Assembly: GCA_018389105.1 (NCBI GenBank)
Contig: JACATO010001572.1
Span: forward strand, 1 to 64,000
Source: Nautilus pompilius
Taxonomy: Eukaryota; Mollusca; Cephalopoda; Nautilida; Nautilidae
Reading direction: 5' to 3'
DNA length: 64,000 nucleotides
Shown here one piece after another: positions 12,151-24,529 of the stretch (positions are counted from its first letter, which is position 1; every line of letters begins with the position of its first letter). The position numbers and the translations under genes are program-made. The notes under the pieces are model-generated. The model did no database searches. It was given only the letters and a program-made list of their open reading frames with translations, and was not told the DNA's origin.

Positions 12151-13650
12151 CAGGGCCATCTTAAGAATATTGAGGACCCCTGCCCCACCCCTGAACACAT
12201 TAAAATTAAGTTTTAAACTGGGAAATTTGTGGCATTTCATTGCAGAAAATTGCTTTATAATTGATTGAAAGTCTGTTTTTGAGTATGTCGCTTTCAATGC
12301 ACATGAGGAAAAGCAAATTCAACCACTGCTGTTCCATTGTGCTGCGAAGATGATTCTTTGTAAGTTTCAACCTGGAAAATGAATGCTCCCCGGTACAGTT
12401 GGTCACCATCATGCACACACATATTCTGAGTGTGATTTCAACATTTGGAAACACAGTTTTCAGCTTATCTGAAATGAGTTTGCTGTGTACGTGTCTGGAA
12501 GAGTCCTGCATTCTTCATCGTTGACAATGTAGTGCTTGAATTGCTTGCATTCATTGAGTAATTCATTGTAATCAAGATCTTCATGATAAGCATTAGCCAA
12601 TTTTTCACACCTTTGACTAAGCTCATTACAGTCAATTGTTTTTAATTGACTGAAGGAGGAAAATAGATTTCCAATACTTTCGTAGGCTTCTGCACGTTTA
12701 GTCAGGTGAGAGTCCAGAACAGGAAAGTATTTTCCACCTTGAATTTTTCAATTTCGTGGAGAAGTATCTGTTCTGCTGACCCATCATATCTGGTAAGACA
12801 CACATTTGTCTCCATCACTATATTTCAAATCTGCACACCTGCTTTTAGCCTTTGCTTCATACTCACTGAATTTGTCTCTCATTTCCTGAAGATAAGCTTT
12901 CAGAGACTTCAGAGATCAATGGCAACGAGTATGTCCACATTTTTTGACTGCAAAATTTTACTTGTTTTTGTTCACTCTTTCCAGAATGTCATTCCAAAGA
13001 ATTGTCAAAAAGATGTTCTCTAGCTTCTCCATTTTCTTGCTCAATCTTTCTGACACACGTCTTGTGTTCCACTCCTGATCAGCATCAACTGCGAGGGCAT
13101 CCATGCATTTTGAATTTCCTCAAAACCATGAAGAGCAGTGACGGCATCGAAATGTGCTGACCGTCTCATGTCAGAGAGACACTTGACTACAATATGATTC
13201 TTTCCCAAGGATGTCGTCAAAACATTCTAGCGATGTGTGGAAGCCAAGAAAAAAGGAATACAAACACCGAACAAAGTTAAAGCAGATGATCTGTGGAGCA
13301 CACTCTGCCGCTTTTACTCCCACCAAGTTCAGACTGTCCAGCACAAGGGATATATATAACAAATTCATTTAGTTCAAGGATCCATGTTTGCAATCCAGTG
13401 CAGCATCCTGCCATATTTCATTTTTTATATGAGTTGTTGGGTTATTGTCTGGCAACCAGTGATACAGGCATATTGGATGTAAGGTAATTTTTGTATACTC
13501 TCTTCCTGGTAAAAAGTGCATCTTATATGCCGGCAAACATGGTAAACCTTAATTTTTATTTTTCAAATTGAATTTCGAGTCCTCTAATATCACAGGGACC
13601 CCAGGCAACTGCCCGGTGTGCCCATGCGATAAGTTCCAAAGACATGTCGA
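12151..13650 (-). mobile_element. Decayed ZMYM1-like hAT element, C-terminal part
   Basis: The minus strand reads LDSLNLVGVKAAECAPQI (13171-13368), then CLSDMRRSAHFDAVTALHGFEEIQ, then KRAEAYESIGNLFSSFSQLK, and finally a hAT dimerisation segment with EHSFSRLKLTKNHLRSTM (12206-12511). The order matches the C-terminal half of hAT transposases annotated as zinc finger MYM-type protein 1-like. Frameshifts and stops interrupt it and the N-terminal half is missing. Terminal-inverted-repeat-like ends are visible: CAGGGCCATCTTAAGAATAT at 12151 and a degenerate partner around 13600-13645 (GGGACCCCAGGCAACTGCCC). This suggests an internally deleted copy. It lies in an intron of the receptor, antisense to it. 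Confidence 0.85.
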
Positions 13651-14900
13651 TATATTTTGATTTTGTTTCTTAATAGCTTTGCTCAGGATCTTTGAAGGGA
13701 TAAAAAGGTCAGTCATTAGAACATGATTATTCAGATCTCTATAAGCCTATGACCCCAGCATGTTCAAGGGAATAAAGTTATCTAAACATCTCTTTTCAAC
13801 ATAACCCAAGAAATTCTTCATAGCATAGTAAGACAAGCAGGTGATGGCACTCATCTTTCTTGATTGCTAAAATACCTTTGTGATACAGTACAGTTTGGGT
13901 AGGCTAGGACTACCATCACTTGTGTAAGATATGCAAACATCCTCAATAATATGTCTCATGAAATCCACAAGCAGCAGCTGGATATTCTGGAGATCATCTA
14001 CAGTGTTGGAACAAAACTCTTAGTGTATTAATTCTATTCTTTGATACTTTTCATTAGAATGCTTCATTATTCCGGATTCTGAAGTTAAAAAAGTAAAAAT
14101 TGGTTCTTACAGCTTTTCTATAACCATAGTAACATGTACAGAGAAAAAAATAGATTAAATTCGTTTTCCTTTATTTCCTTGGTTAGACTTTGTTGTTGGA
14201 AGCTGCCTAATATTTTTCAAAATTAATTAAACACAATTGAAATTTTGAAGGGATTTGTGATTAAGCTTATACATTGATAATGAAAATTAATTATTAGGTA
14301 TGATTCACTTTAATCTATTTCTATACGATGAGGCAAGAAGCTTATTGAAGAGACATCTTAAGTATATTTATCTACACAAATGGTTAGTAGTATATCAATC
14401 TTATCTTATTAAAGATTCAATTTCTCAGTAATATAATTCATAATTGTTTCATATTAATGCCTGCTGAAAACACTCCTCTATCGGCCATTCCAACCCACCA
14501 ATTCTAAATACTCAATACGTTCTCTTACACATCAAACAACTAAAGTAACAGTTTCTCATCTGAATGAATAATTCTTTAAAACATGAAAACTAGTAAAATC
14601 ACTATCTTCTTGGGTAAGGATTTCATGTGTTCAACATGTAGTTAAACCTGCACTTTACACAGTGCTGTCTGCCTCCTTTTTAGTATATGTTTATCACCCA
14701 TAGCTTTATTTTAGTTTCATAGCAGCAGCTGCTTATTTCTGATTTTGTATGCCCCTTAGCAGCAGTAGTAGGGAGTTTGTGCTTACTGCCAAATTGCATG
14801 GCTAGAGAGTGCCTTGTGTTGCACTACAGTCGCCCGTATTGAAGCCATTCTTAGAAAGCTAAATTGGCTGGCATGAACAGTATTCTGTACATACTTGTTG
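13651..14900. other. Unassigned AT-rich spacer between two hAT remnants
   Basis: No gene or recognisable element; probably intron of the receptor plus old transposon flank. Confidence 0.5.
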
Positions 14901-16510
14901 CATCAATCAGGACATTAATGAGAAGTATGAAAACGTTGCCTTTTGGTCATCATCCTGTAAAACACTGGGTCTCATGCTGGTAGAAGCAATCCTCAGGGAG
15001 TCTTGTAGATGCTGACCTGTCAGTGCATTCTTGTTTCCTGACTTGCAATACTTTGAATTGCGGCAGAACTGCTCACAGATATCAGTTTCAAAACTTGACT
15101 ACAAAGCTTTGGATATTTGGTTTTTGCCAGAAATAACTTGTAGAAATCCACCAGGTCCGTTGGTTGATCTGAATTGTTGTTTGAGATCCATGCTGCATTG
15201 CAGGTAAATCACCTCTAATCGAAACTTTACTGGAGCATCTTCAGGTTGACTTTCAAAAGACACGAAAAACAACTGAAACTGCCACTATAAACACACAACT
15301 CGTGGAATCTTCGTTCAAAATCCACTCAGTTTTTTTATCTCAGCTGGATACATCTACCTATCATATTTTCTTACACATGTCTTTGAAGACATGAAAAATG
15401 TGTTAAAACATTGGTTCCAAGCTAATTCTCCACAAGCAGCAGTTTAGTCTGAAAAGCTCTGATTTCTATGTAGAGTTGATTAATTAGTTGGTTCTTTCCT
15501 TGTCATTTGTTGAACAAGAGATTTACGTAGTCTGTGTTGCCTACCAGGAAAGCAAAATCAGAGATCCTTTGGAGATCAGAAAACTCTTTGGTGTCTTTTC
15601 CTTTCTCTGTAAGATACAAAACAATTGCTTTACGGACGGAGGTACCATTCATGGGCTGGAAGAAGTTCACAAAGCTGCTGATGCGTCAATGAAGTTTTAC
15701 ACCTAATAAACTTGAACCACCTGACTTTTCTTGACATCAGCAAAAGCAATAGATTTTGCAGCAAGAGACTCTTGATGAATGATAAAATGACACCAGAGTG
15801 GAGGTGTATCAAAGTTGCAACTTTGCAGCTCCTTTATCATTCACCCTTGAAATCCTATTCACTCATTGGTTATCTGACATTTTCTCATGAGACAAGCATA
15901 AAGCTAGAAGCTCATTATCAAAGGGTTGGAAATGTTGAAGAGTTCTCCTGTATCTATCTCTTGCTTCAAGGCCAGCATCTCTTGTTATTTGAAACCTTGC
16001 ACTAGTCATCCTAATAAAGATGGCCAGTTGAGAGGAGTCACAGCACAATCACTCCAGGTAAAATTCTTAGGAGCAGACTTCTTTCCTGGACAAACAAAAT
16101 TGGCAAAGATCTGAATGCACTTTACTGAAGCTCTCTCTCTCTCTGTTCCTCATTTAATGGCTTTATTTTCTTTCCAATAACTTTGGCTATCCTGTAGTTT
16201 GCTGTTATGGAGTCTTTGGCCTCTGCATCACGGTTCCTGAAAATGCTCTGCCTCACTCTGAAGCTGTTAAGAAACATTACTCACTTTGCATGGCGAAGGT
16301 CTCATAACAGACAAGGCAAACAATGTTTCCATTCCATATTGAAAATTCTGTTTTCCGACTCAATTTTCTCTCTCCTTTTGATGAACCATTGCGGAAATGA
16401 TCCTTGGTCCGTTGAATTTTTTTCAAAAAATGGCATCAAAAGTATTCTCCTGCCACTCCAGCCTCTATGGAAACCTACAATGCAAGATCATGATATTCCA
16501 TAACCTCAGT
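14900..16510 (-). mobile_element. Decayed GTF2IRD2-like hAT transposase
   Basis: The minus strand begins near 16500 with a BED-finger-like piece (FSIWNGNIVCLVCYETFAM). It continues with SQLAIFIRMTSARFQITRD (15863-16048), a segment where GTF2IRD2/ZBED-type proteins carry 'LAIFIRG....F.ITEE'. It ends with the hAT C-terminal region near 14920-15350: EVIYLQCSMDLKQQF, then DICEQFCRNSKYCKSGNKNA and LTGQHLQDSLRIAST. These correspond to 'ELIDLQCD..LK..F', 'CEQ.FS.MK..KS..R..LTD.HL...LR.A'. Stops and frameshifts break it throughout. Antisense within the last intron of the receptor. Confidence 0.8.
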
Positions 16511-17783
16511 TACTGTAACAAATAATAGGATGGCCAGTGAGGAAAAAGAAATTGCAATTATAATTTTTTTCAAAATTAAGAAATAAGACAACTGATCATC
16601 ATATTATCTTCACATTCAAATGAATTTTCATTCCAAAAGATGACCATAAGAATTTTATTTTCGGGAAAAATGAATAAACAAAACTGCTGGTCCAGTTTGA
16701 ACACATGAATGTATATTGCCAGCTCTTAAGAAGAATACTGGTAAGAGCTTCCAAAGTCCAGAATTTTCCCAGATCTGCCATGTGCCATGTCCCAAGGTGA
16801 CCAAGCTATATTTGATTGTTTTGATACTACCTATTCAATTAAAACATTATGCTTTAAAAATGCTTCAGGGGTTGTCTATTGCCTACCATTGCCATAAATA
16901 ATCATCTCCCCATATGATGAATATAATGTGTTTCCAAATATGAATAACCTTTTATTACCAATGTCCAAATGTCGGTTGATTTGTGAAAGAAATAACTAAA
17001 TAAATCTTTAATCAGGTTGACAACAGGAATTGATGAAGTGCTCTCATCGAGATGATGATGATGAAACTGTGTTCGTCATTGAATTTTCTGGTAAACTGTA
17101 TTATTTCAAATGACTTTAATTATTGTCCTGTTTATTCTTTTCATTACAATATTAGTCAACTTGGCCTCAAAATCATGCTCAAGTATGGCTTAAGATCCAC
17201 GAGTATTCTTCCCTTTATCCCAGTATTTTTTCTCTCAGGTTTCTACTGAAGTGCAGTAGGTGCCTGTCATCCTTTGATTTTCAACGAGTTACTGCTAAAA
17301 TTCCTCGATGTGCTACCTTTCCAAAAGATATTGTTAAATTCTAAAGACCCTGTTCTAGTGGTTAAATGATAAGAAGCTAGAAGTAATCGCGCTGATATTT
17401 GTTAACACAATATTAGACATTTTCATTGGTAGTTGATTTTTCAAGCATTTTAAATTATTTATCTGCTTAGTGTTTGCTATAAGAATACAAATAATTCTTG
17501 AAATTACAATGCTTAAGGGTAAAATCAAAATACAAAGAATACCTGTATTTCTACTTTGCATCATGTAAACCATCGGACTAACAACATGTAATATATTACA
17601 CATTGACAGTACATTTCAACCTACGAATGATTGTTAAAATCATTCTACCTGTAGCATTGTCTAGAAATTTTCAAACAATATATACTAAATATGGCAAGAT
17701 TTCAAAGCTTCCACTGATGAATGATGGGTTTATCAGAAAGACAAGCTATTAAATTTAGTAACTGATCATTGTTTGTTCTCCAG
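16511..17783. other. 3' part of last receptor intron
   Basis: AT-rich sequence before the terminal exon acceptor. No gene or element recognised. Confidence 0.5.
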
Positions 17784-17833
17784 TTGACTTCAGGAATGAG
17801 AATGGAAACGCAGTTGCCTCATCATACGATTAA
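17784..17833 (+). CDS. Terminal cytoplasmic exon, ends ...ASSYD-stop
   Basis: After the acceptor TTTGTTCTCCAG, phase 1 reading gives VDFRNENGNAVASSYD and a TAA stop. Together with the microexon this makes a hydrophilic tail of about 22 residues after the stop-transfer sequence. The single tyrosine sits two residues from the C terminus and no ITAM or ITIM spacing is visible. A candidate polyadenylation signal (AATAAA) occurs near 18147, giving a 3'UTR of about 300 nt. It is the most downstream part of the receptor that I can recognise. Confidence 0.5.
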
Positions 17834-18136
17834 GAGGATTTCATGTATTTTAAATTTGTATCTACCAGTTTGTCAGATGACTGGGAGAGAAGAACACATT
17901 CACAACACAAATGGAGTCACAGAGAGCCAGAAAACATCCTTTGGTTAAAGGTGAGGTTACCTTTAAGATTTCAGGTACAAAGATCTAATTTAATTTCTTC
18001 TCTTTGAACTTGCATGAAAAGTAATAGTTTCATAGAAATGTTTTCTGAAGTGTGATTTTTATGATCTCAAAGCTGAGGCACTTGACATTCCCGCCAGCCA
18101 TGGGTGATAAAGTGATAATCACATAACACATTCTAA

Positions 18137-18550
18137 TTGTTAACTGCAATAAAAGAAAACACAAAACGTCTGACATTCTCAAATAATATTTTTGATGATG
18201 TTACAGACACTTTTCAAACATCTACCCGTGTTGGCGCTCAGTATGCAGAAGAAGGGAAGCTACAGAGGTCCAGCACATTTACTAACAATATATCGTGTCA
18301 AATATTTTTTGTCACAAATAGCAATTACACTAAACATAATACCAAAAGGCTATTGATTGAAACAGACAGTAGTGCAAAGAACCTTTGTAAAATTAGGAGA
18401 ATAAAATGGGCTAAATTTCCGTTTAAAGGGACACAGCTGAATTATGTTCTAATGTTAACCCCGCACAAACTGGCATCCATATTAGGTGGTCACTATACAG
18501 AAACCTATCTGCTTTCACCATCAATTACTCTCGAGAAAAGTGGGTTATAA
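18137..18550 (+). CDS. Unrecognised 137-codon open reading frame
   Basis: One uninterrupted frame from ATG to TAA just downstream of the receptor's terminal exon. The translation is polar, rich in Thr, Asn, Lys and Ser, with no signal peptide, membrane segment or motif that I recognise. No splice-site pattern or promoter supports it. In AT-rich DNA a frame this long can be accidental, and the start overlaps the putative polyadenylation signal of the receptor. Listed only because it is the longest clean frame in this stretch. Confidence 0.12.
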   Translation: MLTAIKENTKRLTFSNNIFDDVTDTFQTSTRVGAQYAEEGKLQRSSTFTNNISCQIFFVTNSNYTKHNTKRLLIETDSSAKNLCKIRRIKWAKFPFKGTQLNYVLMLTPHKLASILGGHYTETYLLSPSITLEKSGL

Positions 18551-19500
18551 AATTTACTGAACCATATACCAAAATATTAACCATAACTTGTGACAGCAAG
18601 CATCTGTATGATTGCACACCCAGCTAGTTATTTCTATAATACGTTATTACATTTTGTTTCCTGGATGTTTTACAAGAGTTGTCTATGTGTGGTTCCAAAT
18701 AGATTACAGAACCTCCAGTTAACCTACCGATCAGTGTACAGAAGGACGTACTTCTCCACAAGCTGAGACAGAGCCAAGGACTCACAAGAGTTTATACTGT
18801 GCTAATTTAGTAAATTCAAATAATTTATCTGAAAAATATTTTGTAAACAAATTAGTTTATTGCAGACAACAAACTCCAACAAGTCTCAATGAAATAAAAT
18901 TATGATATCAAATACTTTAAATGATGCGATAAAAGTCTTTGTTAAGCTCGCACGACTTGTCAAATGTTGGGAAACAAATTTATTTAATAGAGCCTAAATG
19001 AGAACAAAATATGTTAACTTAGAATAATTATAATTAAACACTACCTTATCAGAAAAAACCTTTTGTCGTTATAACCACCAAGCAAATTCTAGGCATTCTA
19101 TCAATTAAATTTTCAGAGTAGACTGGTATTAGTGAGTTCTGAGAAATATTCAGGTACTGCCCCAACTGTTGTATCGTACATCATGTGTCATTTTTATGTT
19201 CAACAATTCCAAAGGTAACACATGTCGGAATCATGCAGACAAAGAAAACATCTGCTTATGAAGTCGTCACATCAACAAATTATTGCCTGTGATCGTAGAA
19301 TAATGCAGTAATCTTCAATGCATGTTGTTCAGTTTGTTTTGAACAATTCACCAATGTAGTTTGCTTCAAACATTATGATACCACCCAACCCCTAACGATC
19401 TACCATAAATGAAACACACTAATCACTTTAGCGTTATCAAAGCTGCCGATTACCGAAAAATGGTCACAAATCACCTTAAAGAGTAAAATATCAAATGTAT
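18551..19500. other. Intergenic AT-rich sequence
   Basis: Nothing recognised between the receptor 3' end and the Tc1 fragment. Some of it may be eroded upstream Tc1 sequence, but no motif is left. Confidence 0.5.
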
Positions 19501-19504
19501 TTCA

Positions 19505-19700
19505 CGATCTATTTCTCCCCAACCCCGACCTCACCTAAACCCTATAGAACATGTCTGGGATGAGCTCTCTTGGAGCACAGAACAATGGATACATGCATCT
19601 GGAACCATTTCTGCACTGTGCCAGATATCTGGTGTATGGTATGAAATGCAGGTGTAATGCTGCAGTGAAGCATAGAAATATCAATGTACACTACTAAAGG
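19505..19700 (+). mobile_element. Tc1/mariner transposase C-terminal fragment
   Basis: The plus strand contains PRPHLNPIEHVWDELSW at about 19523-19573. This is the diagnostic Tc1 'SPDLNPIEHLWDEL' block around the third catalytic acidic residue region. It is followed by an eroded helix region (ISALCQISGVWYEM) and then stops. No N-terminal helix-turn-helix part or inverted repeats are recognisable. It is the only transposase remnant in the window running in the same direction as the receptor. Confidence 0.8.
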
Positions 19701-20950
19701 TCATGTGACTTTAGGATGGGCAGACTATGACTTATTCCCTGTAATTATGATATATCTAGATATTCTGCAATTGAAATCTATGTCACACTTTCTGATTAGG
19801 TTTGAACCCTGTGCAGGTTTTAAAATCCTAAATGGCTTTGTACAATTTATTTCCATATATAGTTTAAATCTTTTGTCAAGTTGTTATGGTTGCAAGACTA
19901 ATGTGTGTGAACCATAATATTTCTTTTACATTCATTCTCAAGCAGCTGGTAAGTGTAACCTAGAGTGAGTGATAAGTACTAATACAGAAAGACTGGCTGC
20001 TGCCCACAGATACAAATGGCTGCCTGTACAGTTGGAAAAGAGAGAGTACAACATCATAGTGAGATAAAAGCCATGAGAGCTGTACTTAGCATTTAAGTTA
20101 GTGTTAACTGATAAATGTAATTAAATGAAAAAGGAAAATGGATTAATGGTGAACAAACAGGGATGTAATGAAGGAATACTTTCTTTTTTTTATGAACTCT
20201 ACCAAACAATCAAGTGCCATCTTTTATCATTTAGTAACTCGCCACAATACAAACCTTTTGTTAGTTTAAAACCTAAAGGTTCGAAGCCATACTTCAGGAT
20301 GTCGGTAAACTATACTTGAAAGACCATGTGATCTTTAACCAATGGGATCAATGACATGAATTTTGAAAAAGATACATATATGGACCTGTTATTTTCCATA
20401 TATCAACTGACCACAATTTTTAATATTTGAATTCAAAACTTTCATGAGAATATTTGAGAATCGTTAAATTAGTTACATCTATAAAGATGTTTAGCAGAAC
20501 AAAAAACATAGCATGGAAATAAAAACATACCCAGGATTGTATAATCTGCAGTCTTCTGTCCATGATGTGTATCATAAAATGGTGCATGCCATGGTCTCTG
20601 ATCCATTTCCATTATTCCTTAACCATACAGTGAAGTGGCACGTTTCCTGAACAAAAAGAATATGGCTTGTTGTTTCTTCATTAATTTGTTTTACCTACAA
20701 ATAAAAATCTCCTGATCATAAATTATTCATGTATTTATAAAACTTGTGTTAATTATTTTTTAAATTGCCATTAATATTGCAATGTAAGTTTACTTGTTTC
20801 AATTTATTTTCTCCATCTTTTAGGATTACTTTACCGCCTCCATGCCACTGGTAGTTTTAATTTTAGCTTCTACCAAAATTTTTCCTTCCAGAATAAAACC
20901 AGTTTGCAACACCCTTTTGCTGAAAACTGGAAGCGGATTTGGCAGTCACA
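19701..20950. other. Intergenic, nothing recognised
   Basis: AT-rich. Short open frames near 19684-19917 and 20125-20319 show no motif. Confidence 0.5.
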
Positions 20951-22380
20951 ACATACTTTTTTAAGTAAGGGGGAAACAAACCATCTTCTGTCTTTCTACA
21001 GAGCCCCGTCATGACTTCAAGGTCTTGAGGAAATACTTCAAAAGTGAGCTAGCGAGGGAGAGAACAAGAGCATCAGCTTTAGTGACCAAGAAAGTTATCA
21101 GGGGTACAGTTTGGGCATGCAGTCGTCAATAGTTATTTGCAGAAAACCACCACAAGTAGCTGAAAAATTCATATTATAAATCCTCTGTATAACTGAAGGG
21201 AAGAAACCCATGCAGTTTGGACTGGCACACAAGGCAAAAGAGAAACCACGCCAGAAAGATAATCAAAACAAGTCATTAAGTCTCAGCAACAAAGCATAAT
21301 CTCAACATGCCACTGTTTTCAAATAACTGCCATCTGCTTGACAGAGGTTGGGGTCATCACCACCGGGATTAGCACACACTACTAGGATGTCCAGCTTAAC
21401 CTTCAGGATGTCTTTTGCAAGATTATCAATAGTTCATCCATCACAAAAACTTTGGCAAAACTGGGATCACACTAAGTGTGTTGTCATTCCTAGATTTCCC
21501 AGGTGATCTCTCTGGTTCACTTGGCATGGGCTTGCTTGGTAGATGAATATGTCTCCATGGAAGATAAAAAAAAACATCTCCAGTACCATCATCAAGCTCA
21601 TCAGAAACATGAGGCACAACACAACCAAGATTACCACACCTATATAAGCCCATTTCTTGACCTATTGTGCACTACCAATTTCTTCTTCCAGGCATTTTCT
21701 TTGTGGATGAACCTTTGCTGTTGTTGTTTTTCTCACTGACTCCAATGTTAAGTAGGAAGCATATGTCACAATTAGTTATTTTCATCACCTCAATGGCCAG
21801 CTTCGTGGTCCAATCGTCAATCACACCAAGTGCCACTTGACGTGTCTCAAACCACTTGATGTCAACACCATTGTCTTCATGGAGCAGAAAGATGTACTTG
21901 GAAGATCTTCTTCGTTAATTTGGCTGTGACAGTAGAATTGCTGTATATTTTGCCTTTTGTGGCTTCTGAGACAAGCCACTGTCCATGCATAATTTACTCA
22001 CCTGCTTCCTGATTCCACCAGTATTTAATCTGAGCTTTGGTTTTTTCATCAGTCTTTGGTGTCGTACTGCTGCATGATTCTAAACTTCTGCTTGAGAACC
22101 ATTCCATTTCACCTGCTTAATCACACTTTTGATGGGTAACACCACCTACCATCTGACTTGGGCTGTTTTCTTTCTGTACTCATATGCACAACAGAGCCAT
22201 TGTGTCTTAGAAAAGTAATAAAGATTCCTTCCACTCAGCATTCCAAGAACAGAAAGAGTTCCTACAACTGTGCAGGGCTGCTGAGAGCTGGTACTGAGTG
22301 CAAGGCAAGATACATGATCAGGTGCCCACTCTTTAAAGGCTGTTGCCACCAAACACACTTTACTACCTTTTGAACAAGTT
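20950..22380 (-). pseudogene. Unclassified decayed coding-like segment
   Basis: The minus strand carries several open pieces in different frames that look protein-like when read in order: MSTERKQPKSDGRWCYPSK (about 22190-22130), then KTKAQIKYWWNQEAG, then KYIFLLHEDNGVDIKWFETR running on through DDWTTKLAIEVMKITNC, and later KKWAYIGVVILVVLCLMFLM, a hydrophobic run. The frames are interrupted by stops and shifts. I do not recognise the family. It may be a processed pseudogene or an unfamiliar transposon protein. The orientation agrees with the neighbouring hAT relics. Confidence 0.3.
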
Positions 22381-22639
22381 TTTTATGTGACTTAATTTAC
22401 CTTAAAATTTGAATGTGTTCATTACTGAGAAGCATTTATTAGAACAGAAGTTCTTTATTTCTTATTATTTATATTTCTATCATATATATGTGTTTCTTCT
22501 TATTATTTATTTCTAAGAGTTCTTATTAAAATTAAAACGCCATTGATAAGCAAACACAAAACTTAACATTCTTTATCATCGTTAATAACGTTCAATGAAA
22601 ACATTTAACACCTAATCAGCTTAGTCATGAAGTTGTCTA

Positions 22640-24420
22640 CAAGTCTACAATTCATCTAAGAATGCTTTGCAGGCTTTTCTGATAGCAAATGTTTCAATTT
22701 TATCAAAACTTTAGATAGCTTGCAAGTTTTTCTTCAATGGCCAATGTTCCCAAATCTGGGAGGCACTATTCACAATACATAATTCGGCCTGAGGCAATGT
22801 ATAATACAGACCAGAGTGCCAAATGGCATCTGTACTTCAGCTACAGTCACTGAAAGAGTGAAAATGATATGCAGAACTACACAACAATTTGGAAATAAGC
22901 ATGAAATTTTAAGTTCATGAATGTTATTTAGGAGGTCCAACAGTTCCAAAGTAATGACTTCAATGTTAGCCAAATGAATTGATTTCAAACATTTCACTTC
23001 TTCACACAAATCTGTTGTGACATACATCAGCACGGTAGTCTTAATGAATGGTTTGCATTTTTCTTCAAACTGATTTTCATTTTCAGTATTTTTCTGTATT
23101 TCCACATAAACCCAAATTTCTCATCTCAAATCTGCTCAGCTTCATAACGGTTTTTAGGTTGGAAATTAGATTGTCAAGAACGACATAGAAAAACGTTTGT
23201 CTTGAATAGGTCATCTGGATTTCTAATTGTTGTTACATCATGAAACATTTTCCTCTCTTAGTGCATATTTCTGGAAATTTTTGTTCAGTATTCATTGCAT
23301 TGGCAACAATTTTAGTTTCAGAAAGTACAATATTCCAGTTTTATAAAATAAAGCTTAATTCAACTAATAAGCTTTCAATGTTCTTGACTTCAACATCAAT
23401 GGTAGTATTTCAAGCTTGTAGCAGTTTTCTTCTGTGGTCAATTGTTCCAAAATCTTTAACCAGATTAATGCCATGATAATGCATGTGATATATTCCAAAA
23501 CACCCCATAGTAGACAACATGTCTCTACAGACAATTTTAGCTTATTCGAACGTTCCACAGCAGTGACAAGCTTAGCTAGATGAGCTGCAATTGATCAAAA
23601 CGAATCCACCCGTGCACTCCAACAAAGAGCATCGGGCATTGAATGTAGAGAAATTCCAACACACCCCTTCAGAATTTTCCATCGCTGCGCACTGCAGCTA
23701 AACTGATTATACAGTTGCTGTACTATCTCTTAAGATGTTGCTGCTTCAGGGCAACAATCAGCAGTGTGCACTCCACACAAGTTGAGATTGTGATGGGAAA
23801 AACTTTGCTAAAGGATTCCACTGAAGAAAAAGTGCTTGTACACCATTAAACGCCCCACTCGTGTCACTTTCATTGTCGTAACCTTGGCCACGACATTCAT
23901 TAAGAGGAATTAAGTGTTTCTCAAGTGTCAACAAACCCATCAAGGTTGCAATTTCAACTCCTGATTTTGGCAGCAGTCAGTGAATTCCAAAATTCGTTCT
24001 TGTATTTCATATTTGCATTCTTCTTCATCCAGGTTAACATAACAAACAATAAATGTTGTTTGTTCAACATGACTTGAATCTAAAGTTGCATCAATAATAA
24101 TAGAATACTTCTCTTTTTCTCTCTGTTCTAAGTTAGAAGAGCAAGAAATAAATTCATTTTGTGTTACTAGACAGATAATGCATTTGTAAGCATTAAATAG
24201 CTTTCTGAGATCCTCTGACCTTGCCACTGTTTTATTCAAGAAACAGGTCATGGTGACTCAAAATCTCTAGGGCTCGAAGAACATTTTCATTACTTGGCTG
24301 TCTGATTTTCTGAGATTTGCTTCTTAATGCCAAGCCTATGTCACATCAAGCAAAGAACTTGTCTCCATAAATAGCCTTCACTTTGAATCTCTTTCTCCGG
24401 CCTGGGAAAGATAGAAATTC
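22640..24420 (-). mobile_element. Decayed ZMYM1-like hAT transposase, second copy
   Basis: In minus-strand order: KYSIIIDATLDSSHVEQTTF (DUF4371-type start with the first catalytic-like Asp), LIPLNECRGQGYDNESDTSG (the CRGQGYDN.A.MSG block), HNLNLCGVHTADCCPEAATS, LCWSARVDSF (the 'tRWSAR.dA' block), LFPNCCVVLHIIFTLSVTVAE and GTLAIEEKLASYLKF near 22700. All are in the order expected for ZMYM1-like hAT proteins. Stops and frameshifts inactivate it. It is diverged from the 12-kb copy and retains the N-terminal half that copy lacks. No clear terminal inverted repeats were found. Confidence 0.87.
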
Positions 24421-24529
24421 AACTAGGATGCGATGGTACTACGGTCTGCCATTTCAAGTAACACTTTTTGTGAAGATTGCTACACTGCTGTTCTGGGATT
24501 CTGTTATATTCTGTCATGAGCACCCTGAT

